Assembly (NCBI GenBank): GCA_015232935.1
Contig: JADFYT010000008.1
Coordinates: 1 to 24,879 of the forward strand
Direction of reading: 5' to 3'
Source: Desulfamplus sp.
Lineage (GTDB): Bacteria > Desulfobacterota > Desulfobacteria > Desulfobacterales > Desulfobacteraceae
Length of the DNA stretch: 24,879 bases
Made by a program: the position numbers and the translations under genes. Under the pieces are notes generated by a model. The model was given only the letters and a program-made list of their open reading frames with translations. It made no database searches and was not told where the DNA came from. Of the stretch, positions 7,683 to 13,925 are shown piece after piece. Position 1 is the first letter of the stretch; each line of letters starts with the position of its first letter.

Positions 7683-9098
7683 TTATGGCTGTGCTGATAT
7701 TACCATCTGCTGCTGTTCAAGATCCAGAAGGTTTACAATAAGTTTGAGTTTCATGCGGGACTCGGCATCTGATTGTTTTAACAGTCTTGAAAAGATCATT
7801 TTGTCCATGGCATCAACGTCCGGTTTCCATCTGTAGGCTAATGCGTGTATCTGTATAAGTTTTCTTATCAAAATATGCCACTCTTTTGAGGCAAGATTCC
7901 GAAGACGATGGATATTTATATTCTGCCAGGCTTTGCTGTAGTTTTGTTCAAAATACAGGGTCAAGGTCTTTTCATGCCTTATGATTCTTTTACGATCAAA
8001 ATCTTCATCTTCAAGGTATGTGAAAAAATCATGAGTAAAGGCAAACACCGGCAAAAAGCCTTCTGATGCTCTGTCAGGGCAGAATATTTCATGAAGGGCA
8101 GCATAGCTTTTGCTCCTGTTTATGATGCTTGTCATCATAATCGACTCAGCCTCATCAAAGAGCACAACCCAGCCTTTATACCCCATTTTCCGAAACATGG
8201 TTGCGTATCCTTTGATAGCTTCCATGTAAAGGTTTGGATCCCTGCAAACAAGGCTTTCATCTTTATAAAAGGAGACTTTCCGATACTTCAGGGCACTCTT
8301 GAGTTGAGGAGCCGGAATCTCTTTTCCCATAAAGGCATTATTCAGAATCCAGGGAAATTCCCTTGGCTTGAATCCGGCATGTTTTTTTAGATTGCGTCTG
8401 GTTATGGGAACTGCCTCTGTCTGCTGGTACATGGCAACCAGAATGGATCTGAAACGGTGGGGGATCTTATCCGGAATCATGTCAACAACGGATTTGCCGC
8501 GATTTTGAGGAAGCAGGAGCCAGTTTCTAACCCGTTTTTTCCAGATATCAACAAAGTTGCTGCTTCCATTTCCATTTAAAGCGTTTTTGCCTGAAATGCT
8601 GTTGCCATTTGATGGTATGTTGCCATTTGACAGGTTTTTGATGTTTAATATGCTGCTGCCATTTGGCAATTTGTTGCTGTTCAGTGCTGTTTTGCCATTT
8701 ACAGAAAAATCAATGCTGTCAGCAACTTCACAGGGAAATGTCAGGTTTTCCATCAAGGCTCGATAAACCTGCTTCGGGTTGTGAAATGGAATTTCCCGCG
8801 GATCAAGGTTTATATAGCTTACTGCATAGTTCTCTTCTATTGCCCGCTGCCAGATATAGTTCAGGGTATGGGATTTGCCCTGTCCATATGCACCGCAGAT
8901 ACAAAGATGGGCAGATTTTCCCTTTTCAAGATTGTTGATCTGGGCTTCAAACTGCTGGTCAATGTTGCTTTCGCCATTGGTCAGCAGCTTTACGCCAAAC
9001 GGGTCAAACAGTCCCTCTCTCAGACGCTCAACTGCCCGGCGAAGTCTAAAATTTGGTGTTCTATTTAAAATGGCTTCAAAATCAGGGTCGTTTTTCAT
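7683..9098 (-). CDS. BrxD/DUF2791-like P-loop ATPase, second copy (protein C)
   Basis: A cytoplasmic ATPase of the BrxC/BrxD (DUF2791) kind. I chose ATG 9098 (471 aa, beginning MKNDPDFEAILN); an in-frame TTG at 9149 would give 488 aa but has no better ribosome site. Numbered from the ATG, Walker A is GAYGQGKS at 69-76 and Walker B is VVLFDEAES at 311-319, after which comes a conserved-looking FTHDFF segment. Residues about 133-183 are an Asn/Gly/Ser-rich insertion absent from protein B. The gene follows protein B (gap about 47 bp) and precedes the giant helicase by 13 bp, so the three are surely cotranscribed. It is clearly diverged from B, which suggests two non-identical subunits of one complex. 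In BREX type 2 an ATPase of this family also sits near an Lhr-like helicase. Family assignment is from motifs and context, not a database match. Confidence 0.85.
   Translation of the reverse strand: MKNDPDFEAILNRTPNFRLRRAVERLREGLFDPFGVKLLTNGESNIDQQFEAQINNLEKGKSAHLCICGAYGQGKSHTLNYIWQRAIEENYAVSYINLDPREIPFHNPKQVYRALMENLTFPCEVADSIDFSVNGKTALNSNKLPNGSSILNIKNLSNGNIPSNGNSISGKNALNGNGSSNFVDIWKKRVRNWLLLPQNRGKSVVDMIPDKIPHRFRSILVAMYQQTEAVPITRRNLKKHAGFKPREFPWILNNAFMGKEIPAPQLKSALKYRKVSFYKDESLVCRDPNLYMEAIKGYATMFRKMGYKGWVVLFDEAESIMMTSIINRSKSYAALHEIFCPDRASEGFLPVFAFTHDFFTYLEDEDFDRKRIIRHEKTLTLYFEQNYSKAWQNINIHRLRNLASKEWHILIRKLIQIHALAYRWKPDVDAMDKMIFSRLLKQSDAESRMKLKLIVNLLDLEQQQMVISAQP
8550..8702 (-). repeat. Asn/Gly/Ser low-complexity repeat in protein C
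   Basis: The plus strand shows the block GCCATTT at least four times and TCCATTT twice, with spacing of about 27-36 bp. In the coding strand this gives repeated Asn-Gly pairs (NGKTALNS, PNGSS, SNGN, SNGNS, LNGNGSS). The tract forms an in-frame insertion of about 50 residues between Walker A and Walker B of the ATPase. The same style of insertion occurs in the neighbouring helicase. Confidence 0.8.
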
Positions 9099-9145
9099 AT
9101 TTATCACTTTCACGGTAAATATCAGGGGATATGTTGACTTTGAAG

Positions 9146-10516
9146 TCAATCATCCCATGATGGCTGCAGATGCTCCACTTTTTCCGATTCCATCTCTCGC
9201 CTGGTCTCCACAATCTGCTGTTTTATATCCATCTGTTCGGTGGATTCTCCCTGTTCTGCCATATCCAGAACACGGATAACCTGTTTGATAAAAAGACGAA
9301 CCTCACTTAACACGCCCATCCGTTTCTGGTTAATGCATATCTGGTCGATAAGTTCATCTTTTACAGACTCATCCGCATTCCAACGGTAAGAGTTACCATG
9401 AATGGTTCTTATGATCCGTCCAAGCTCAATCAACTCTTCTGTGGTCAGAGGAGTTCTATGGATATCTACAAGCACTCCGCGAAAATTCAGAGTCCCTGTA
9501 TCGCCGATCGAGCGGACACGGCTCCAAAGAGCATCATAGGACTTGAATCCCTTTTCAGAGATGAGAACATCAGGAATAATCGAGAAAAAAATATGAAGAA
9601 AACGGGAAGATTCGCTGTTGTCAATGAGAAGTCTTACATTCTCATATGCAGCACTTCTAATTGAGGCACTCTGGGCAATAACAGTCTCCATCTCGTCAAA
9701 AAGAAGTATCATGCCCTTGTGGCCTATGTGTTTTAAAAACAGAATCAGGGAATTTAAAAACTGTTTGCTGTTAGCCTTGTTCAAGAATTCATATATCTGA
9801 AATGGTTTAAGCTCCTTTTTGGTAACCTTGCCACCTTCAAACCAGTTAAGCAGCACCTCGCGGTCAGATTCCTGCCTGGGTGTCTGTCCATCTTCAGTTT
9901 CTGATGCAGGGGCAAAGTGGTTGTTCAAAAGGGCTGTCAGGGCATTGGCAAAACTGATGTCCATTCCTTGAATTTCTCTGAACTCACGGCCCATCTCGGA
10001 TATTATTTCTTCAATCTTCTCCTCTTGTGTCCGGCTCTCTGTCTCAAGCTCTCCTGCCTTTACTTTTCTTTTAGCCGCTTTTTTTAGTGCGGTCTTGATA
10101 TCTGTTCTTTCAAGCTGCTTTAGCCATGATTCAAGAAGAAAACGGATGCCCGTGCCTTCAAAGTTGCCCCTGAGCTGGCGTACAATGTTCTGGTAAACTG
10201 TCTCGAATTTGTGAATAGGCACTTCGCGGGTAAGAACGACAAAAGATATGGCAAAACCCTTTGCCAGAGCCATGTGGTGTATTACCGACATGAAATGTGT
10301 CTTGCCGTCTCCGTAATCTCCGCTGATAAACCTTACCTTTGATCCTCCTTCTGCAATATAGTTTTCCAGATCATCCTCTATAAAGGTGAGCCAGTTGGTT
10401 CGTCCCACTGTAAAAAGAGGGACATACTCAACCGGAACAACCCCTTTTCTCAGGGCTTCGATAATTGAACGTGCCTGAAAGGGTTTCTGATTTTCAAGTT
10501 CTTCCTTGGTTATCAT
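9146..10516 (-). CDS. BrxD/DUF2791-like P-loop ATPase, first copy (protein B)
   Basis: This 456-aa protein matches the general build of BREX ATP-binding proteins of the BrxD/DUF2791 type. The N-terminal segment FQARSIIEALRKGVVPVEYV is typical of that family. Walker A is GDYGDGKT at residues 66-73 and Walker B is LLFDEMET at about 272-279. A basic, Lys/Arg/Glu-rich stretch (about 136-180) is probably helical or coiled coil. The start is ATG 10516, preceded by GAGGAA at a good distance; an upstream in-frame TTG at 10576 lacks such a site. It is second in the four-gene operon, 117 bp after the 277-aa gene. Proteins of this family load or power partner enzymes in BREX, so B and C may form a mixed ATPase ring acting with the giant helicase. 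That role is inferred. Confidence 0.87.
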   Translation of the reverse strand: MITKEELENQKPFQARSIIEALRKGVVPVEYVPLFTVGRTNWLTFIEDDLENYIAEGGSKVRFISGDYGDGKTHFMSVIHHMALAKGFAISFVVLTREVPIHKFETVYQNIVRQLRGNFEGTGIRFLLESWLKQLERTDIKTALKKAAKRKVKAGELETESRTQEEKIEEIISEMGREFREIQGMDISFANALTALLNNHFAPASETEDGQTPRQESDREVLLNWFEGGKVTKKELKPFQIYEFLNKANSKQFLNSLILFLKHIGHKGMILLFDEMETVIAQSASIRSAAYENVRLLIDNSESSRFLHIFFSIIPDVLISEKGFKSYDALWSRVRSIGDTGTLNFRGVLVDIHRTPLTTEELIELGRIIRTIHGNSYRWNADESVKDELIDQICINQKRMGVLSEVRLFIKQVIRVLDMAEQGESTEQMDIKQQIVETRREMESEKVEHLQPSWDD

Positions 10517-10633
10517 TTTTTCCTCGTTAAAGTTGAAGGTCTCGTAAAAAATCAATTCGCCAAAATTGGTGTTCAATAAAATCAGGAGTTTATTGGTTTT
10601 GGCAATGCCGGTTCAGGACTTTTTACGGAACAA

Positions 10634-11467
10634 TCATTGTTCAAAAGATATGCTGCTCATCTGTTTTGTTTCGCCGCTAGTGTCAAGAAGCCACAGAGCC
10701 TTGTTGCGGCCTCCTGTCAAACTGAGCCTGTATCCATCTGATGTGCCGCCAATTCCTGACTCATAATAACGCCACAGATCGACAGAAAACTGGTCTGTGG
10801 TATATCCTTTGAATCTGGCTTTGTCCATGTTGAGTAAAAATGGCTTGCTCTGCAATGAAATGACATGGGCAATATAAAAATCCTGTACAGGAACCTTGTC
10901 TCCTGTATTGCCGCCGCTCTGCTTGATCATATCCCTGTAAGTTGCAAAAATGCTGTCAATAAATTTTTGCGGATCATATGGAGAGTCATAAAGAAGGCGT
11001 TTGTGCTGCTGGATGGCTGTGACAATACGCCGGGGATCAATGGATTTGAGTACCTTTTTGTTTATGGTTGTTGCGCGGGTCGCAAAGTCAAACTCTCCGC
11101 CGATTCCTTTGAGCACGGAAAATTTGTTTGAATCAATGGTTATCTCAAGATCAGCCTCTTTGCACAGACGGGTCAGGTCATCTATGAATTCAAGACGGTA
11201 GAGATCAACTTTTTCACTTGCATATTCTCGCAATGCGTCAAATGTGGCTGCACATTCAACAAGAGCTTCATCTTCAATAATGTCAGAGGCAAGTTTTGTT
11301 TTCAGGAGCTCATCCAGTTTCAGGAAATCGTCTTTTCCGGCAAGAAGTATGCACTGCTGGATAAAATCAGATTTTCTCTGCTGTAACTTGAGTTCTTTTT
11401 GAAATGGCTGAACTATTGCCTTGAGTTGTTCCTGGGTATTGTCAAGAAAAGTGGTATTGTCTGTCAT
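10634..11467 (-). CDS. Unrecognised 277-aa protein, first gene of the operon (protein A)
   Basis: The start ATG 11467 has AAAGG about 6 nt upstream. The product is soluble by appearance, with no signal peptide or membrane segment. The N-terminal half (1-110) is rich in Gln, Lys, Leu and Glu and probably helical. The C-terminal part (about 195-277) is mixed, with the aromatic segments FSVDLWRYYES and NKALWLLDTSGE. I recognise no catalytic motif and no TerB, PglZ, methylase or nuclease signature. As the promoter-proximal gene of a tight four-gene set with two BrxD-like ATPases and a helicase-nuclease, it may be the specificity, adaptor or sensor subunit, but the sequence alone does not show this. 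A small GAACAA-TCA-TTGTTC palindrome (628-642 of 10 kb) covers its stop codon. Confidence 0.85.
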   Translation of the reverse strand: MTDNTTFLDNTQEQLKAIVQPFQKELKLQQRKSDFIQQCILLAGKDDFLKLDELLKTKLASDIIEDEALVECAATFDALREYASEKVDLYRLEFIDDLTRLCKEADLEITIDSNKFSVLKGIGGEFDFATRATTINKKVLKSIDPRRIVTAIQQHKRLLYDSPYDPQKFIDSIFATYRDMIKQSGGNTGDKVPVQDFYIAHVISLQSKPFLLNMDKARFKGYTTDQFSVDLWRYYESGIGGTSDGYRLSLTGGRNKALWLLDTSGETKQMSSISFEQ

Positions 11468-11499
11468 ATCAAACCTTTATATTGTTGTTTTTGTGGTTC

Positions 11500-11512
11500 T
11501 TGACTTGGTCAA
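11500..11512. promoter_or_regulatory. Operator-like palindrome at the operon start
   Basis: TTGAC (500-504) and GTCAA (508-512) form a perfect inverted repeat with a 3-bp spacer. It lies directly downstream of the proposed -10 box of the operon promoter, where a repressor would cover the transcription start. No regulator gene is adjacent, so the binding protein is unknown. Confidence 0.3.
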
Positions 11513-11514
11513 AA

Positions 11515-11543
11515 ATAATCGGGGCTATTCTACAGTGTTTCAA
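11515..11543 (-). promoter_or_regulatory. Candidate sigma-70 promoter of the four-gene operon
   Basis: On the minus strand TTGAAA (11543-11538) and GATTAT (11520-11515) are separated by 17 bp. That is the ideal spacing, with five of six and four of six consensus bases. Transcription would start near 11508, about 40 nt before the ATG at 11467. Confidence 0.4.
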
Positions 11544-11713
11544 CATAATGTCAATAAGTTCAGCAGACTAAAACAAGGCAGGTATATTGGATTCGTGCAG
11601 GGTAAGTATATTGGAGTCGTTATTGAGTCGTGATACCTTGAGGTTCAGGGTAAAGAATATAGGCGACGTCCCTGCAATTATTATTACAGGGTTGAAATTC
11701 CTGAACAACAAAA

Positions 11714-11739
11714 TAACATCAGTCAATGTAATGATGTTA
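11714..11739. promoter_or_regulatory. Dyad symmetry, possible operator
   Basis: TAACATCA (11714-11721) and TGATGTTA (11732-11739) are perfect 8-bp inverted arms around a 10-bp spacer. No clean T run follows on the minus strand. On the plus strand the arms are followed by A8 and then T7, so a terminator reading is weak. The spacing and AT-rich setting fit a dimeric regulator site upstream of the chemoreceptor gene. Confidence 0.3.
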
Positions 11740-11789
11740 AAAAAAAGTATTTTTTTCTATTGAGTTCTTCATGTATCTATTTTATAGAT

Positions 11790-11837
11790 TGCTTCAATGC
11801 TTCAATGCTTCAATGCTTCAATGCTTCAATGCTTCAA
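11790..11837. repeat. Six perfect tandem copies of an 8-bp unit
   Basis: The unit TGCTTCAA is repeated six times without change (11790, 11798, 11806, 11814, 11822, 11830). The tract ends 78 bp before the chemoreceptor start codon and a few bases before a possible sigma-28 promoter. Such simple repeats can gain or lose units by slipped-strand mispairing. Confidence 0.97.
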
Positions 11838-11841
11838 TATT

Positions 11842-11867
11842 TAAACATTTTTTTCTATAGCCTCTAC
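11842..11867 (+). promoter_or_regulatory. Possible sigma-28 promoter of the chemoreceptor gene
   Basis: TAAA (11842-11845) is followed after 14 bp by GCCTCTAC (11860-11867), a partial match to the FliA-type consensus TAAA-N15-GCCGATAA. Chemoreceptor genes are often under this sigma factor. The spacing is one base short and only five of eight -10 bases match, so this is tentative. Confidence 0.25.
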
Positions 11868-11915
11868 ATACGCAATCTTTAAATTTATTTTCTTGAAAAA
11901 AGGAGAAATAAGACC

Positions 11916-13601
11916 ATGAAGCTCAAGGATATGTCCATTGGTGTCAAGATGGGAGGAATGGCAACATTTATATTGATGTTGCTGGCAATAGTTGGGTGGC
12001 AGGGATTCAGTGGAATAAAAACAGCGTCATTGGAATCTGCTAAATTAGAGAATATACTGAGCCTTGACTCCATTCTGCTTGATCGGGAAATTGACCATTT
12101 GCAATGGGCTTCCGGAGTCAGCTCCTTTTTGCTTGATCAGACCCAGACCCGGCTTGAAGTAGAGACAGACGAGAATAACTGCAAACTTGGTCAATGGCTT
12201 TCTGATGGCAATAGCATGTCTGATGCATACGCACTTGTTCCGGAAATGAAGGATATTATAGAAAGAATGAAAGGCGATCACAAAAAACTTCATGCAAGTG
12301 CGATCGCAATCAATAAAGTCCTCCAGGAAAACAACGGGGATCGTGCTAAATCTACGGCATCTCTGCTTGAAGTCTACGAGAAGACGAGCCTGTCAGCACT
12401 GAAAAATGTGCGTGGCTCATTGCGTGAAATGTCAGAAGAGATAGCTAAATATGTCAAAAAGCAGAAAGAGCGGCTTCATGCAATAGAGAAAAAAACAATT
12501 CGTAATGTGTCTATTCTGACTATTTTTGCTGTTGTTGTTGGAATATTCGTAAGTTTCTTTATCTCTGGCATGATGGCAGGCCAGATACGCAAGGCCGTTG
12601 TTTTTGCAGACTCTCTTGCCGGGGGCGATTTTTCCAAAAATCTTGATATTTCACAAAAAGATGAGGTCGGGGTACTGGCTGATGCCCTGAACAGGATTGT
12701 GAGAAGTCTGCAAGAGATGGTAAGACAGATTATTAACAGCAGCCATTCACTCTCGTCTGCTTCAGTAACTCTGTCTGCTGTAGCAGAACAGATGTCAAGC
12801 GGGGCAGCACAGACATCCATGAAAGTTAATACCGTGGCCACTGCGTCAGAACAGATGAGTTCCAACATGGGTTCTGTAGCCGCAGCAACAGAACAGGCAT
12901 CGACTAACCTGAATATGGTGGCAACCGCAGCGGAAGAGATGAGATCAACCATAAATGAAATATCCACAAACACATCCAAAACCAGCACAATGGCTACAGA
13001 AGCCACCCAAAAGGCAAGCCAGGCATCAAAAAGAGTTGACGAACTTGGCAAGTCTGTAATGGAAATAAGCAAGGTTACTGAAACAATTACAGAAATAGCC
13101 GAGCAGACGAACCTGCTTGCATTGAATGCCACGATTGAGGCCGCACGTGCCGGAGAGGCAGGAAAGGGTTTTGCTGTAGTAGCCAATGAAATCAAGGAGC
13201 TTGCAAAACAGACAGCACAGGCAACCCTGGAGATCAGGAATAATATCGTTGGAGTTCAGACGGCCACCCAGAATACTGTTGAAGAGATAAACGAAGTAAG
13301 TGTAATAATCAAAAATGTGAATGATATGTCATCAACAGCAGCTTCGGCCGTTGACGAACAGTCATCAACAGCAAGGGAGATTGCCGAGAATGTAGCCCAG
13401 GCATCATGGGGAATCAAGGAAGTAACCAGGAATATCTCCCAGGCAGCCGGGGCCACTGATGAAATCGCAAGCGAGATAGCTGATGTAAACGAGTCAGCGA
13501 CTCAGCTCAATCAAAGTGGAGTGCAGGTAAAGAAAAATGCCGGTGAACTTAAAGAACTTTCGTTGGCACTTGAGAATCTGATCGGCAAATATAAAGTATG
13601 A
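11916..13601 (+). CDS. Methyl-accepting chemotaxis protein with CZB-like zinc sensor
   Basis: A 561-aa transmembrane chemoreceptor. ATG 11916 follows AAAAGGAG at about 10 nt. Membrane helix 1 spans about 15-30 and helix 2 about 198-219. Between them the sensor region shows His61 (DHLQW), Cys89 in CKLGQW, and His122/His126 in DHKKLH. This is the His-Cys-His-His arrangement of the CZB zinc-binding domain. A HAMP segment follows (about 220-272), then a long signalling coiled coil whose hairpin tip lies at about 389-430 (IAEQTNLLALNATIEAARAG). It should bind CheW/CheA and control motility in response to a ligand or redox/metal cue. No C-terminal NWETF-type tether is present and no che genes are nearby, so it is an orphan receptor. 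The gene is monocistronic, ending at the strong terminator at 13799. Confidence 0.95.
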   Translation: MKLKDMSIGVKMGGMATFILMLLAIVGWQGFSGIKTASLESAKLENILSLDSILLDREIDHLQWASGVSSFLLDQTQTRLEVETDENNCKLGQWLSDGNSMSDAYALVPEMKDIIERMKGDHKKLHASAIAINKVLQENNGDRAKSTASLLEVYEKTSLSALKNVRGSLREMSEEIAKYVKKQKERLHAIEKKTIRNVSILTIFAVVVGIFVSFFISGMMAGQIRKAVVFADSLAGGDFSKNLDISQKDEVGVLADALNRIVRSLQEMVRQIINSSHSLSSASVTLSAVAEQMSSGAAQTSMKVNTVATASEQMSSNMGSVAAATEQASTNLNMVATAAEEMRSTINEISTNTSKTSTMATEATQKASQASKRVDELGKSVMEISKVTETITEIAEQTNLLALNATIEAARAGEAGKGFAVVANEIKELAKQTAQATLEIRNNIVGVQTATQNTVEEINEVSVIIKNVNDMSSTAASAVDEQSSTAREIAENVAQASWGIKEVTRNISQAAGATDEIASEIADVNESATQLNQSGVQVKKNAGELKELSLALENLIGKYKV

Positions 13602-13798
13602 TATATATTTTCACGCATCTATAGTTTTCCAGAAAAGTCTTTTGGTGAGACAAAACCCTTTACCAGTGGGTTCCGGCAGCATTTCCATTAACCTAATTAT
13701 CTGGAAGTCTATAAAAATACTTTCATTCTTCGTTGTGCCAGCCAGAGGGCATGGCCGTTATCTGGAAATCTGTGTTTTTGATGCTTTTATGGATAGAT

Positions 13799-13842
13799 AA
13801 AACCGCAGGGGACAAACTCTTGTGTCTGCCCCCTGCGGTTTT
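13799..13842. terminator. Strong bidirectional intrinsic terminator
   Basis: AAAACCGCAGGGG (13799-13811) and CCCCTGCGGTTTT (13830-13842) form a perfect 13-bp stem with an 18-nt loop. Each strand has a T tract at its 3' side. It sits between two convergent genes and should stop the chemoreceptor transcript and the leftward acyl-CoA synthetase transcript. Confidence 0.9.
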
Positions 13843-13898
13843 CGCATTTTGTTACGTCAGTTTACCGTGAAAATGACTATCATTTTTATATTTGGGGG

Positions 13899-13918
13899 TG
13901 ATTGATACATGTCAATCA
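13899..13918 (-). terminator. Small hairpin next to the acyl-CoA synthetase stop codon
   Basis: TGATTGA (13899-13905) and TCAATCA (13912-13918) form a 7-bp inverted repeat with a 6-nt loop, 7 bp past the stop codon at 13926. No T run follows, so it may only protect the 3' end of the message. Confidence 0.35.
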
Positions 13919-13925
13919 TGCCCGT

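Larger units (their letters stand above)
11468..11915. other. 448-bp divergent intergenic region
   Basis: This AT-rich region lies between the operon (leftward) and the chemoreceptor gene (rightward). It holds the operon promoter and operator candidates, a 24-bp-spaced direct repeat GGTATATTGGATTCGT (11581-11596) and AGTATATTGGAGTCGT (11605-11620), a small CCCTG/CAGGG inverted repeat (670-674 and 687-691 after 11000), an 8-bp dyad, an 8-bp tandem repeat and the chemoreceptor ribosome site AAGGAG (about 11900-11905). I see no convincing gene in it. Confidence 0.7.
13602..13925. other. 324-bp convergent intergenic region
   Basis: This stretch lies between the chemoreceptor stop and the stop of the first acyl-CoA synthetase gene. 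It contains two similar segments, TTATCTGGAAGTCT (about 13697) and TTATCTGGAAATCT (about 13758), a strong bidirectional terminator and a smaller hairpin next to the synthetase stop. I see no gene in it. Confidence 0.75.

Noticed and set aside
9099..9149. TTG start at 9149 for the second ATPase
   Set aside because: It would abut the previous stop, but the extra 17 residues do not look conserved and ATG 9098 fits the family start better. It remains possible.
992..11467. Calling the operon a BREX or Shango system outright
   Set aside because: No PglZ, PglX methylase, BrxC-size ATPase or TerB domain is visible, and the helicase has an extra nuclease-UPF1 half. Only resemblance is claimed.
12476..13195. 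A 239-codon frame antisense to the chemoreceptor gene
   Set aside because: It is a shadow of the low-complexity Ala/Ser/Thr coiled-coil coding region; no ribosome site or family resemblance.
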